64,000 bases of DNA from Nocardia sp. SYP-A9097 (GTDB lineage: Bacteria; Actinomycetota; Actinomycetes; Mycobacteriales; Mycobacteriaceae). A program made the position numbers and the translations under genes. Positions 38,234 through 47,819 of this stretch are shown here, one piece after another; within the stretch, counting starts at the first letter, position 1, and the number at the start of each line of letters is the position of its first letter. The notes below the pieces were generated by a model, which was not told the origin of the DNA, searched no databases, and worked only from the letters and a program-made list of their open reading frames with translations. The stretch spans positions 1-64,000 of the forward strand of contig NZ_WJIC01000014.1 of assembly GCF_009649815.1 (NCBI RefSeq), written 5' to 3'.

Positions 38234-40468
38234 TCATCGGGGCAGGCCCAGAATGCGCTGCGCGATGATATTCAGTTGGATTTCTATTGTGCCGCCACCG
38301 AATAGAATCGCGGGCAGGCCCAGCAGGTCGAAGGTATAGGGCTGCTCGGGGTGGCCGAGGGCGGCGCGGGGGCCGACGATGGACGTCAATGCCCGGGAAG
38401 CCTCACGCTGGGCAATGGCGTGCCAAACCTTGCGAATACTGTTGCCCGAGGTATTGGAATCGGCGGTGCCATTCAGGTGCGCGAGCGCATTGCGCAGATT
38501 CATTGCGGCTACCGAGTATTCCAGCGCGGTATTGCGGCCCAGCACTCGAATGGCGTCGTCACGGGTGCCCGCGTAATCAGCGGAGTCGAGCAGGCGGCGG
38601 GCCAGCGTGCTGGAGCCGTGACCGAAAGCGGTCGTGCCCATGCTGAGTCGCTCATTGCCGAGGGTGGTGACGGCAATGCGCCAGCCGTCGCCGGGGGCGG
38701 CCACGACCTGATCGTCGGGGACGAAGACCTCGTCCAGGAAGACCTCGTTGAATTCCCAGATGCCGGTGACCTGACGAAGCGGGCGCACATCGACGCCGGG
38801 GGTGTCCATGGCGATCAGGAAATAGGTCAGGCCCTTGTGTTTCGGCGCGGCCGGATCGGTGCGCGCCAGGCAGATGGCCCAATCCGCCTCCTGCGCTTGG
38901 GAGTTCCACACCTTCTGACCGGTGAGCAGCCAACCGCCGTCGACTTTGCGTGCGGCGGTGGACAATCCGGCCAGATCCGAACCCGCACCGGGTTCGGAGA
39001 AGAGCTGGCACCAGATGATGTCGCCGCGCAGGGTGCCGGCGACGAAGCGCTCCTGCTGTGCGGGACTGCCGTGTTCGATGATGGTCGGCAGCACCCAGCC
39101 GCCGATGCCGAGTGCGGGCTGTGCCAGTCCGCGCCGCTCGAATTCCTCGGCGATGACGGCCTGTTCGGCCGGTCCGGCCGCCAGGCCGTGCGGGCGCGGG
39201 TAGTGCGGCGCGACCAGTCCGGCCGCGGCCAGCCGGGACCGGCGCACCCCGCCGCGCGCGGGAGCCCAACCGGCGGAGGGGACTTCGTCGTCCGGCAGGG
39301 CCGCCACCGCATCGAGCACGGCACCCACGGTCACGCGCAGGTCGGACTGTGTCTCCGGGGTGATGAACGAGAAGTCGCGCTCGGCGGTGAGCGTCCGCTC
39401 CCCCAGTTCGCGTGCCCACTGATCCGGACTACCGTTGGCCGTGCTCAGGCTCAGGGCCCGGCGCCAGTACAGGTGCGCGTCATGCTCCCAGGTGAATCCG
39501 ATTCCACCGAGCAGGGATATGCAGTCCAGTGCCTGTTCGGCCCCGGCGGGCAGCGCGGTCAGCGCGGCCTGTGCCGTTGCCAGGCGCTGCTGATCGGCGG
39601 TGTGCGTCTCGGCGCGGGCCGCATCCCAGGTGGCGGCGGTGGTCACCTCGGCACGCACTCGCATGAGCGCCGCTTTGTGTTGCACGGCTTGGAAACTGCC
39701 GATCGCCTGGCCGAATTGTTTTCGCACACCGATGTATTCGACCGCGGTGTCCACACTCCAGGTGCAGACGCCGGTCACCTCGGCCGCCGCCAGCGCGATG
39801 GTCCACAACTCCGCTGCCGCCGCGTCGACGCCTTCGAGGACGCGGTCGTTCGGCACCGGGTAGGCATCGAACTCGGCATGCCCGACCGATCGGGTCAGGT
39901 CCACGGCTTCGGCGGTCACCACCTGGAACGCGGCGTTCGCGTCGGCGGCGGACAGCCAGAACCACAGGCGCGCGGCGGGATTGCCCGCGATATCGGCACG
40001 AACCAGCACGCGCCGCGCACCCGGCAGACCGAGCGCCGGATCGGATTTGCCGGACACCGTCCAGCCCTCCGGCGTCCGGGACGCCAGCACACCGGATCCG
40101 GCGATCACGGCCCCGGTCATACCGGCGGCGAAGTCCACGAGCAGTTCGTCCGCACCGGATTTCGCGAGCGTGGCCAGTGCGCTCGCGGTCACGGTGGACA
40201 GGTACGGCCCGGGGAACAGCGCCGCGCTCAATTCCTCGACAACGACCGCGAGCGTTGCCAATCCGCATTCGTCGCCGCCGTACGCGGCGGGCAGGTGCAG
40301 CGCGTGCAAACCCTGATCACACAGTGCGGTCCACACTTCGGCGGGCAGCTTCCCGACCGCGTAGTTGTGCAGCTGCTCACGGGTCTGCGACAGCGGCGCG
40401 GTCTTACGGGCGAACGCGGCGACGGACTCCGCCAGCGCGCGCTGGTCGGCGTCTACGGCAAGGGACAT
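38234..40468 (-). CDS. Tandem acyl-CoA dehydrogenase (two domains in one chain)
   Basis: This 744-aa protein contains two acyl-CoA dehydrogenase units. Unit 1 (about 1-360) has LHLPAAYGGDECGLATLAVV and FGQAIGSFQAVQHKAALMRV with CISLLGGIGFTWEHDAHLYW. Unit 2 (about 380-744) has IIWCQLFSEPGAGSDLAGLS, LLTGQKVWNSQAQEADWAI, GNERLSMGTTAFG and a C-terminal FGGGTIEIQLNIIAQRILGL. Fused enzymes replace the heterodimers used for steroid side chains and branched acyl-CoAs in actinobacteria. It is the last gene of a four-gene minus-strand operon. The start at 40468 has CAGGAG upstream. Confidence 0.88.
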   Translation of the reverse strand: MSLAVDADQRALAESVAAFARKTAPLSQTREQLHNYAVGKLPAEVWTALCDQGLHALHLPAAYGGDECGLATLAVVVEELSAALFPGPYLSTVTASALATLAKSGADELLVDFAAGMTGAVIAGSGVLASRTPEGWTVSGKSDPALGLPGARRVLVRADIAGNPAARLWFWLSAADANAAFQVVTAEAVDLTRSVGHAEFDAYPVPNDRVLEGVDAAAAELWTIALAAAEVTGVCTWSVDTAVEYIGVRKQFGQAIGSFQAVQHKAALMRVRAEVTTAATWDAARAETHTADQQRLATAQAALTALPAGAEQALDCISLLGGIGFTWEHDAHLYWRRALSLSTANGSPDQWARELGERTLTAERDFSFITPETQSDLRVTVGAVLDAVAALPDDEVPSAGWAPARGGVRRSRLAAAGLVAPHYPRPHGLAAGPAEQAVIAEEFERRGLAQPALGIGGWVLPTIIEHGSPAQQERFVAGTLRGDIIWCQLFSEPGAGSDLAGLSTAARKVDGGWLLTGQKVWNSQAQEADWAICLARTDPAAPKHKGLTYFLIAMDTPGVDVRPLRQVTGIWEFNEVFLDEVFVPDDQVVAAPGDGWRIAVTTLGNERLSMGTTAFGHGSSTLARRLLDSADYAGTRDDAIRVLGRNTALEYSVAAMNLRNALAHLNGTADSNTSGNSIRKVWHAIAQREASRALTSIVGPRAALGHPEQPYTFDLLGLPAILFGGGTIEIQLNIIAQRILGLPR

Positions 40469-40519
40469 TCGAACTACTCCTGAATCATGGATCGGCAAGC
40501 GCCGGAGGGGATCTCGTCG

Positions 40520-41461
40520 TCAGCGCAGGGCGGTGAGCTTGGTGGACAGCTCCCACAACTGCTGCGCGGTCTCCGGGTCGGTGGCATGCGGGGCGGCCCG
40601 GCTGACGGCGCAGTCGGACAGGTACGCGCCGCGCCGCCGTTCGAGTTCGGGTGCGACGGCCGCCCACACCGTGGTCGCCGCGCCCTGGTCGATCGCTTTC
40701 GGATTGGCCAGGCGGCCGGGCGTGCGCGAGGTGAGGGTGCGCATGTGTTTGAAGTCGTCGTGAGACATGTAGCGGGACAACCCGGTAATGATGATGCCCG
40801 GGTGCACGGCGTACGCGGCGACCGGCCTGCCCAGCATCCGGCGCTGCAACTCGACGGTCATCAGCACATTCGCCGCCTTCGACTGTCCGTACGCGATGAA
40901 CTTGTCGTACGGGCGCTGGAAGAACTGCGGGTCCGCCAGGTCGACCGGGTAGGCGCGGTGCGCATCCGAGGAGAGCGTGATCACCCGGGTGGTGACGCCG
41001 GTCCGCTCACCGGTGGCGATCAGCACCGGCAGCAGCTCGGTGGTGAGCAGGAAATGCCCGAGATGGTTTGTGGCGAACTGCAATTCGAAGCCGTCCGGGG
41101 TCCGGGTGAGCGGCGGGTACATCACCCCGGCATTGTTGATCAGCAGATCGAGCCCCTCGGGCCGCAGCGCGAGCACACCCGCCGCGGTCCGCACGCTGTT
41201 GAGATCGGTCAGGTCCATGCCGATCACATCCAGATCGGCCTTGGGGTGCTGATCGCGAATACGCCGAGCCAGGTCGATCGCGGCATCGAAGTCGCGGGCG
41301 GCGAGTATGACGGTGGCGCCGGCGGATGCCAGGGCGCGAACCGTCTCCGCGCCGAGCCCACTGGTCGCACCGGTGACCAGGGCCGTGCGCCCCGTGAGGT
41401 CGATGGTGCGCAGCACCCCCTCGGTGGTTCGCGTGGCTCCGTCGAAGTCGGGGTGGATCAT
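40520..41461 (-). CDS. SDR family oxidoreductase
   Basis: This 313-aa protein has the retinol-dehydrogenase-like SDR pattern: TGRTALVTGATSGLGAETVR, DLTDLNSVRTAAGVLAL, INNAGVMYPPLTRTPDGFEL, FATNHLGHFLLTTELLP, VITLSSDAH and the catalytic YGQSKAANVLMTVEL. Its ATG overlaps the stop of the enoyl-CoA hydratase gene (ATGA). Within the operon it would oxidise or reduce a hydroxy/keto intermediate. The C-terminal part (ERRRGAYLSDCAVSRAAPHA) is typical of the family. Confidence 0.87.
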   Translation of the reverse strand: MIHPDFDGATRTTEGVLRTIDLTGRTALVTGATSGLGAETVRALASAGATVILAARDFDAAIDLARRIRDQHPKADLDVIGMDLTDLNSVRTAAGVLALRPEGLDLLINNAGVMYPPLTRTPDGFELQFATNHLGHFLLTTELLPVLIATGERTGVTTRVITLSSDAHRAYPVDLADPQFFQRPYDKFIAYGQSKAANVLMTVELQRRMLGRPVAAYAVHPGIIITGLSRYMSHDDFKHMRTLTSRTPGRLANPKAIDQGAATTVWAAVAPELERRRGAYLSDCAVSRAAPHATDPETAQQLWELSTKLTALR

Positions 41462-42270
41462 GATTCGGGAAGGTCCTTCCATTCTTCCGAGAGCCGCGTC
41501 GACCAGACCGGTGCCCGATGTTCCAGCATTGCGCGTACGCCTTCGGCCGCATCGGGACTGCCCATCACCCGCAGGTGCAGTTCGGTCTCGAGTTCGGCGA
41601 CGCGGCTGGGCTGATATCCGCGAACCGCGGTGTCCCACAGCAGTCTTTTGCACAGCGCCGCCGACATGGGGGCGACATTGACCGCGATATCCCGGGCCTG
41701 TTCCAAGGCGGCCGGAAGTACCTCTTCGGCAGGCAGTGCCCGGCTGGCCAGGCCGAGCCGGCACGCCTCATTGCCGTCGAATTTCCGCCCGGAGAGCAGA
41801 ATGTCCGCCGCCACCGCCATACCCGCGACCCGGCTGACCGTCCAGTGCGACATGGCATCGGGCAGGACGCCGAGCCGCACCTGCGGGATGGCGTAGCGGG
41901 CGTCCGCGGCGACGATCCGAATATCGGCCTGCATGGCCAGGGTCATGCCGATGCCGATGGCATGCCCGTTGACCGCGGCGATCACCGGTTTGCGCAATTC
42001 GAAGGGGGCGGGATTCACCGGTGAGGCGGAAAACGTGGTGCTCTCCGGCTTTTCGAAGGTATCCGCGCCGCCACCCAGATCGGCGCCGGCGCAGAACGCC
42101 GAGCCCGCACCGGTCAGCACGAGCACCCGCACCGAGTCGTCGGCGTCGAGTTCACGATATGCCTGCCCGAGGGCGCGGCCCATCGCACTGGTGAAGGCAT
42201 TGCGGCGCTCGGGCCGGTTCAGGGTCAGAACCGCTACGCCGCTGTCGATTTCGATAGTCAGGTCACTCAT
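41458..42270 (-). CDS. Enoyl-CoA hydratase/isomerase
   Basis: This 270-aa crotonase-fold protein has LNRPERRNAFTSAMGRALG, the oxyanion motif GSAFCAGADLGGGADTF, KPVIAAVNGHAIGIGMTLAM and the family's IPQVRLGVLPDAMSHWTVSR. Glu is replaced by Leu/Asp at one of the two usual catalytic positions, so it may not be a plain hydratase. Both ends overlap neighbours by four bases (ATGA), showing tight coupling with the LLM and SDR genes. Confidence 0.87.
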   Translation of the reverse strand: MSDLTIEIDSGVAVLTLNRPERRNAFTSAMGRALGQAYRELDADDSVRVLVLTGAGSAFCAGADLGGGADTFEKPESTTFSASPVNPAPFELRKPVIAAVNGHAIGIGMTLAMQADIRIVAADARYAIPQVRLGVLPDAMSHWTVSRVAGMAVAADILLSGRKFDGNEACRLGLASRALPAEEVLPAALEQARDIAVNVAPMSAALCKRLLWDTAVRGYQPSRVAELETELHLRVMGSPDAAEGVRAMLEHRAPVWSTRLSEEWKDLPES

Positions 42271-43280
42271 GAGATGGCTTTCAGCGCGGTGATCAGATCG
42301 GTCACATGCTGGGCGGAGACGTCGTATCCGGGGAAGTAGCAGCAGATTCGGTCGGCATAGGCCCCGAAGCGGGCGACGATCGCGGCGGCACACTCCTCGG
42401 GCGTGCCGTGCACGGCGAGCGTCCGGAGCATCCCATCGTCGATGAGCTCCGCCATGGCGGCGACCTGGCCGGTTTTGGCGAGCGTATTCAGTTCCGGCTG
42501 CAGCTTTTCCCAGCCCTCCACCTCGAGCACCGGGCGGTAGGCCGGCGTCGAGCCGTAGAAGGCGAGCAGTCGCCGCGCCCCGTCGGCGGCGGCGTCCAGT
42601 TCGGCCGGTGTCCGGCCCATGGCCACCACGACCTGTGGATAGATCGCCAGGTCGGCGGGTTCGCGACCGGCGCGTTCCAGACCCTCGGCAATGGCGGGCC
42701 GGGTGCGCTCATAGAAGTGCCGGGCCGAGTTGAAGGGCATGACGAGGAGCCCATCGGCGACCTCGGCGGCCACCCGGGTCATGAGCGGTCCGAGTGCGCC
42801 GAGGCAGATCTCCGGCGGCCCATACGGATTCGGCCCGGGGTTGAAGGTGGGCGGCATGAGGGTGTGCCGGGTGAATTCGCCCTCGAAGCGCAGCGGTTCA
42901 CCGGACTGCCAGGAGCCGAGGATGGCCTTCACCGCGGCGACGGATTCACGCATGCGCGCGGCGGGCCTGGACCATTCACCGCCGTAGCGCTTCTCGATGT
43001 GCGGGCGGGTCTGCGAGCCCAGCCCGAGCCGGAATCGGCCGCCGCTGAGCAGTTGCAGGTCGTAGGCCGCGTGCGCCAGATGCAGCGGACTGCGTGGCAA
43101 CGCGATGGCTACATTCGTCATCAGGTCGGCCTGGACCGCGCCCGCCGCGATCGCCAGCGGCAGGAAGGCGTCGTGCGCACCTTCGAAGGTGAACAGCCCG
43201 TCCGTCCCGCAGGCCACCAATTCCGCTGCCCGAGCACTGGTTTCGCCGGGCTCGGCGTCCAGTTGGAGATCGACTTTCAT
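42267..43280 (-). CDS. LLM class F420-dependent oxidoreductase
   Basis: This 337-aa TIM-barrel protein belongs to the luciferase-like monooxygenase superfamily with F420 cofactor: CGTDGLFTFEGAHDAFLPLA, TNVAIALPRSPLHLAHAAYD, LLSGGRFRLGLGSQTRPHIE, KRYGGEWSRPAARMRESVAA. It resembles the mycobacterial F420 subfamily with GLGSQ. It is the first gene of the four-gene operon. The promoter region between it and the divergent LVIVD gene holds a strong palindrome that probably binds a TetR regulator. Confidence 0.87.
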   Translation of the reverse strand: MKVDLQLDAEPGETSARAAELVACGTDGLFTFEGAHDAFLPLAIAAGAVQADLMTNVAIALPRSPLHLAHAAYDLQLLSGGRFRLGLGSQTRPHIEKRYGGEWSRPAARMRESVAAVKAILGSWQSGEPLRFEGEFTRHTLMPPTFNPGPNPYGPPEICLGALGPLMTRVAAEVADGLLVMPFNSARHFYERTRPAIAEGLERAGREPADLAIYPQVVVAMGRTPAELDAAADGARRLLAFYGSTPAYRPVLEVEGWEKLQPELNTLAKTGQVAAMAELIDDGMLRTLAVHGTPEECAAAIVARFGAYADRICCYFPGYDVSAQHVTDLITALKAIS

Positions 43281-43325
43281 TCGACCTCGGCGATCGGGTC
43301 ACGGGATATGGAATCTCTACTCACA

Positions 43326-43350
43326 ATTACATACTAGCATGTAACGTTAT
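43326..43350. promoter_or_regulatory. Probable TetR operator at the LLM operon promoter
   Basis: TTACATACTAGCATGTAA (43327-43344) is a near-perfect palindrome, followed by CGTTAT. The same 25-bp sequence with three changes overlaps the start codon of the TetR gene at 51382-51984. It lies 46 bp upstream of the LLM start codon. Confidence 0.65.
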
Positions 43351-43494
43351 AGGGGTGTGTCCCAGGTCACGCCGTTACTATGCAACGAGACCCGGCTAAC
43401 ATCGGACGAACAAAGTGACAAGCGGAAGCGGCGTCCGCAAGTCCGAAGTATCCGCAGCATCGTAGGAAGGCGCCCTCAGCGCAGAGGGCTACAC

Positions 43495-45063
43495 ATGAGA
43501 TCTATTCCAGCACGCCGCATTCGGCGTCTCCTGGCCGTCGCCGCGACCGCAGCACTGCTGCCGATGGGCACCGGCCTCGCTCAACCACCCATGGGCATCC
43601 CCGACGTCGTGCAGGAAGTGCACGGCATTGCCGATACCGCCGTCCCACGCGCGAACTGCCCGGACGGATCGCTCACCGAAACGGGAATCCAGGGCGATGT
43701 ACCGGCCGCCGACCGCGACAGCGGACGAAGTACGCAGGGTTACAGCTGCAACATCACTCGACTCGGCCAGTTCACCGGGCGCGGCGGCGGTATCACCTCC
43801 ACCAACTTCGAGCACTGCGTGTACCTGGGCAGCTTCTTCCCCGGTGACCTCATCGGAGCATCGAATGGCGTGCAGGTACTCGACGTCTCCGATCCGGCGA
43901 ACCCGGTGCCCACCGCCACGCTCACCGAACCCGCCATGCTGGCCGGGACCTGGGAGAGCCTCAAGGTCAACCCGACTCGCAAACTGCTGGTCGGGGTCGG
44001 CGTTCCCGTGATGACGGGCTACGGCCTGATCTCGGTCTACGACATCTCCGACTGCGCACACCCGGTACTGCTCAATCCCGGCCCCGGCACCGACCTTTCG
44101 ATGCCGGTTCCGCTCACCGGTCATGAGGGCGGGTTCTCCCCGGACGGCAATACCTACTGGTCCTCGGGCACCATTCCGGGCATTGTCAGCGCCATCGATC
44201 TCACCGATCCGGCTCAGCCGCATCTGATTTGGCAGGGCTGGCCGGGAAACTCCATGCACGGCATGGGTTTCAGCGATGACGGCAATCGCATGTACCTGAC
44301 CAACAACGCGGGCGGGATGAGCGTGCTGGACATCAGCGCGGTACAGCGCCGCGATCCGGACCCGCAGGTACCGATCGTCTCCCAGTTGACCTGGTCGGAC
44401 GGTATGGCCACCCAGCACGCCATACCCGTCAGCTACGGCGGCAAGCCCTACCTCTTCACCCCGGACGAGGCCGGATCCGGTGGCGTGAAGCTGCTCGACA
44501 TCTCCGATGACAGTCATCCGAAGGTGGTGAACTCGATCAAGCTGGAGATCAATCTGGTCGAGAACCGCACCGCCGCGGTCGCTTCCGGTATGGGCGGGTC
44601 CATCTTCTCCTACGACTCGCACTACTGCTCGGCCGATCGCGAGGTCGATCCAACAGCCCTGGCGTGCGGCTGGATCGCCTCCGGCATCAGGGTTTTCGAC
44701 GTGCGCGACCCCTTCCACGTGCGTGAGATCGCGTACTACAACCCGCCCGCGCGCACCGGGCACAATGCCGAGCTGTGGAACTCTCCGCATGCGCTGGCCT
44801 CGATCATCGGCTTGCCACTGCTCAGCCTGCCGTCGATCGGGCAGGCCCAGGCTCAGGGTGAGTTCGATCAGACCCAGGCCCTGGCACCGCGCGGCGACCA
44901 GGTCGCCTTCGGTGATCTGTCCTCGGACTGGTGCATGTCCGCACCGCAGTGGCGCGGGTCGCAACTGTGGACCTCGTGCGCCGACAACGGTTTCCTGACA
45001 CTGGAATTGGCACCGGATGTCTACTCACCCCCCGCGAATCAGCGGTCGACCGTCGGTTCCTGA
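43495..45063 (+). CDS. Secreted LVIVD repeat protein (beta-propeller)
   Basis: This 522-aa exported protein has an Arg-rich signal peptide (MRSIPARRIRRLLAVAATAA, cleavage near GLAQP). The body contains repeated propeller blades ending in DVSDPANPVPTATL, DISDCAHPVLLNP, DLTDPAQPHLIWQ, DISDDSHPKVVNS and DVRDPFHVREIAYY, the LVIVD type of repeat. Conserved cysteines (NCPDG, YSCNI, HYCSAD, WTSCAD) suggest disulfides. Such proteins are surface-exposed and of unknown activity. The start has AGAGGG upstream. It is divergent from the LLM operon. Confidence 0.82.
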   Translation: MRSIPARRIRRLLAVAATAALLPMGTGLAQPPMGIPDVVQEVHGIADTAVPRANCPDGSLTETGIQGDVPAADRDSGRSTQGYSCNITRLGQFTGRGGGITSTNFEHCVYLGSFFPGDLIGASNGVQVLDVSDPANPVPTATLTEPAMLAGTWESLKVNPTRKLLVGVGVPVMTGYGLISVYDISDCAHPVLLNPGPGTDLSMPVPLTGHEGGFSPDGNTYWSSGTIPGIVSAIDLTDPAQPHLIWQGWPGNSMHGMGFSDDGNRMYLTNNAGGMSVLDISAVQRRDPDPQVPIVSQLTWSDGMATQHAIPVSYGGKPYLFTPDEAGSGGVKLLDISDDSHPKVVNSIKLEINLVENRTAAVASGMGGSIFSYDSHYCSADREVDPTALACGWIASGIRVFDVRDPFHVREIAYYNPPARTGHNAELWNSPHALASIIGLPLLSLPSIGQAQAQGEFDQTQALAPRGDQVAFGDLSSDWCMSAPQWRGSQLWTSCADNGFLTLELAPDVYSPPANQRSTVGS

Positions 45064-45070
45064 ACAGAAG

Positions 45071-45103
45071 GTCCCCGGGTGCGCCGCGCGCCCACCCGGG
45101 GAC
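45071..45103. terminator. Bidirectional hairpin terminator
   Basis: GTCCCCGGGTG (45071-45081) and CACCCGGGGAC (45093-45103) form a perfect 11-bp stem between the convergent LVIVD and phosphatase genes. Confidence 0.8.
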
Positions 45104-45157
45104 TTCCTACACGGTGGCGCCAGTTCCACCGTGTTCAACCCGAATATTCGATCGGAC

Positions 45158-46279
45158 TCAGACGAGTCGCTGATCGAATACCCGGGAGCTTTGGTCGGTG
45201 GCCGGATCAACGGTCACCACACGCAGATTCACGCTGCTCGGGGTCAGATCCAGCACCATGAAACCGAGCTTGTCGAAGCTCTCGAACAGCGCCGGATAAC
45301 GCGTGCCGCCGCTGCTACCCACCATCGACTGCGACTTCCCGGTCTGCGAGGACGCGCCGGAGATGAGCTGCCGGGTGCCCTTGGATTCGGTGGTCGGCTC
45401 GAAGACCTGGAGAGTGTGGTCATGGCCCGACAGGATGAAATTGGCCTTGCCGACCACATGGTCCTCGAAGAACGTCTTGGCGTGCATCCCGTTCATCGGC
45501 GCGGGCAAACCGTCGTAATGGCCTGCGGCGCCGTGTGATCCGTTGTTCAGGTAGGGGTGGTGGGTGCAGACGATCTTCCACTTGGCGGGCGACTCGGCCA
45601 GTGCCTTGTCCAGCCAGGCGCGCTGATCGTTCATGAACTGGCCGTCCACGGCCCAGTACGGATCCAGGATCTGCGGAATGTAGCTCGCGAGCGGATTCAG
45701 ATCGAGGATGAAGAACTCCACCACCGGGTTCTGCTGCGGCACCCGCAGTGAGTAGTAGCGGCTCGGCATCCACCAGCGCGCCGAGTTGGCGTGGTACGCG
45801 ACCTCGTAATTGCCGCGCGCGAGCCAGCCACCGTCACCGGGCAGGATCGAACTGTTGTCATGGTTGCCGAGCACCATGGCCCACGGAAAGTCCAGTCCCG
45901 CATTGGGAGTCTCGAACTTGGTGTTGAACTGATCGTCGTGCTCACCCGACGGGCCACTGTAGTAGAGATTGTCGCCGAGTCCGACCGCCATCGAAAACGG
46001 TTCGCGCGCATGGTACGCACGGGCCGCGTCGGCGACGGCGAACTGGGTCAGGGTGCCGGTGCCGGCATCGCCGGTCACCAGTACCCGGACCTGATCGGAG
46101 TTCGGCAGGTCGAATTTGGTGACACCGGCGGCGACCGGAACCGCCTGTGCCGGAGTGAGACCCAGCAGGCCGATGCCCGCCAGCGCACCGGCGGCGCCGG
46201 CCGCTCCGGCCAGCAGTTCGCGGCGGCCCAGGACCGGGCCGCTCGGCGGGGAGATGTCTGGTTGCTGCATGTCGCTCAC
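45158..46279 (-). CDS. Tat-exported metallophosphatase
   Basis: This 373-aa protein has a twin-arginine signal (GRRELLAGAAGAAGALAGIG) and a purple-acid-phosphatase-like metallophosphatase domain: VLVTGDAGTG, VGLGDNLYYSGPSGEHDD, WAMVLGNHDNSS, KIVCTHHPYLNNGSHG and FILSGHDHTLQVFE. The Asp, Asn and His residues of the binuclear metal site are all present. It resembles TRAP-type (ACP5) enzymes, so a folded, metal-loaded enzyme exported by Tat is consistent. The substrate is unknown. The next gene upstream is the 402-aa exported protein. Confidence 0.88.
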   Translation of the reverse strand: MSDMQQPDISPPSGPVLGRRELLAGAAGAAGALAGIGLLGLTPAQAVPVAAGVTKFDLPNSDQVRVLVTGDAGTGTLTQFAVADAARAYHAREPFSMAVGLGDNLYYSGPSGEHDDQFNTKFETPNAGLDFPWAMVLGNHDNSSILPGDGGWLARGNYEVAYHANSARWWMPSRYYSLRVPQQNPVVEFFILDLNPLASYIPQILDPYWAVDGQFMNDQRAWLDKALAESPAKWKIVCTHHPYLNNGSHGAAGHYDGLPAPMNGMHAKTFFEDHVVGKANFILSGHDHTLQVFEPTTESKGTRQLISGASSQTGKSQSMVGSSGGTRYPALFESFDKLGFMVLDLTPSSVNLRVVTVDPATDQSSRVFDQRLV

Positions 46280-46333
46280 CGGATTCCGTTCTGTGGAGCT
46301 CGGGTTATGTTCTGGAGGAAGCGTTTTCGATGA

Positions 46334-47542
46334 TCAGACGGCACACATGGTCTGCATGACACCCTTGACGATCGGGACGCCGTAATCGGTGGGTGCGAAG
46401 GCCAGCTTCTGCATCACCTTGGCGACGTCACCCGCGGGGCCGGTCGCACCGCCACCGGCGCCGACCAGCAGGCTCGCGGTATCCAGCACCAGGGTGGAGA
46501 GATCGAGCGCGTTCTCGACGCGGACCTCGGCCAGTGGGGCGGTCTCGAATACCCGGCCCTGAGCGATATCGAAGCCGAGGTTGGCCAGGAAGGTCACCGG
46601 ACCCAGGTGCAGCGCGTCGACCAGCGGGCCGAGCTCCTCACTGCGCCGCATGAGCAGCGACCGGGCGACCCGGTTCTCGGCCAGGAAGGTCTGCAGGCTG
46701 TCCGCAGAGGCGTTCATCGACGCCCGATCCAGTTGCAGGTCAACGGTATTGAGGTAGGCACGGGTGCGCTCGACCAGGTCGGTCACGGTCAGTTCGGCGA
46801 CCGGGGTGCAGACGCCGTCGGCACGGACCAGCGTATTGGCCAGCGCCACAATCGCCTCGGGCAGCTGCACCGGTTCGAACGCGACCGCGGACTCGTCCAC
46901 CACCAGCGCCGGATAATCGTTCGGCACGGCGCAATTCGCCGCCAGGCTGCTCCTGATCTTGTGCGCCAGCGACTTCACACCGCTGAACAGCGCGCTCACG
47001 ATCGGCTTCAGGAACATGCCGACGGTGGGCACCATGCTCGCGATCAGCTTGGCCGGGATCTTCACAATGCCGGTGGCCAGGATGAACACCTCGACGGCAT
47101 CGACGACGGTCAGCCGCGAGACCGACATGGTCTGATCGATCCGGCCGGTGCGGACCGCGTCCAGTCCGTTGACCAGATAGCTGACGATCGGATCGTCGAG
47201 GAAGGCGGCGCGCTCACCGAGCGTTGCCGAATCCACCGGCAGTCCGTCACGGTGCACCCGGGTGTTGACCAGGGTGGCGCGGAAATCGGCGACCTGACGA
47301 TCGAATCCGGCCGCCTGCTCGGCCGGGACCGACCCGCGCAGGGCGGTCGCGGCGGCGGTCACCACATTGTCGAAAGTCATTGCGCCACCGGCACATACGG
47401 TCGACTGATCACTGATCTCGGTGGCCGCCAAGGTATCCGCCTCGTCAGCGTGCGCCAGCGTCGGAGTCAGGACGGTTCCGGCCAGTACGGCCGTCAGGGT
47501 GAGCGCACCGGCAAAGGGCGCGAGGGTGCGGGGGATTCGCAT
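46334..47542 (-). CDS. Exported protein of unknown function, 402 aa
   Basis: A clear Sec signal peptide (MRIPRTLAPFAGALTLTAVL, cleavage near AHADE) leads a helical protein of about 370 residues. It has a hydrophobic central segment (AVEVFILATGIVKIPAKLIA, MFLKPIVSALFSGVKSLA), three mature cysteines (TVCAGG, NCAVPND, GVCTP) and a final cysteine (MQTMCAV). I do not recognise the family. The co-directed gap of 54 bp suggests an operon with the phosphatase gene downstream. Confidence 0.75.
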   Translation of the reverse strand: MRIPRTLAPFAGALTLTAVLAGTVLTPTLAHADEADTLAATEISDQSTVCAGGAMTFDNVVTAAATALRGSVPAEQAAGFDRQVADFRATLVNTRVHRDGLPVDSATLGERAAFLDDPIVSYLVNGLDAVRTGRIDQTMSVSRLTVVDAVEVFILATGIVKIPAKLIASMVPTVGMFLKPIVSALFSGVKSLAHKIRSSLAANCAVPNDYPALVVDESAVAFEPVQLPEAIVALANTLVRADGVCTPVAELTVTDLVERTRAYLNTVDLQLDRASMNASADSLQTFLAENRVARSLLMRRSEELGPLVDALHLGPVTFLANLGFDIAQGRVFETAPLAEVRVENALDLSTLVLDTASLLVGAGGGATGPAGDVAKVMQKLAFAPTDYGVPIVKGVMQTMCAV

Positions 47543-47819
47543 GCGAGAGGTCTCCGGATCAATTTGGACGCTCGTTCAGATCGGCGAACCCCAATTAACA
47601 TTATCTAAGCTTCCCTTTGGTTGATCCGGAGTGAACAGTAGACCAACTAGGTAACGCCGGTTAACTTCATGACGATCGCGCGATACCACACGATGGACCA
47701 CGCCTGGCAGCGTAGGGAATCCGGCGGACATCGTCTTGTCCCGCCGGAACAGCGTTCGCAATGCCGACTGTGCTCATGTCACAGCACCGAATCCCGCTAC
47801 GCCACAGCGCTAGTCACGA

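Noticed and set aside
38351..40483. Plus-strand open frame of 710 codons opposite the acyl-CoA dehydrogenase gene
   Set aside because: It is a shadow: the minus frame has two complete acyl-CoA dehydrogenase domains, while this frame is rich in Gly/Arg/Gln with no domain and arises from high GC.
43489..44964. Minus-strand open frame of 491 codons opposite the LVIVD gene
   Set aside because: No signal or domain, and the plus frame has a signal peptide and regular propeller repeats.
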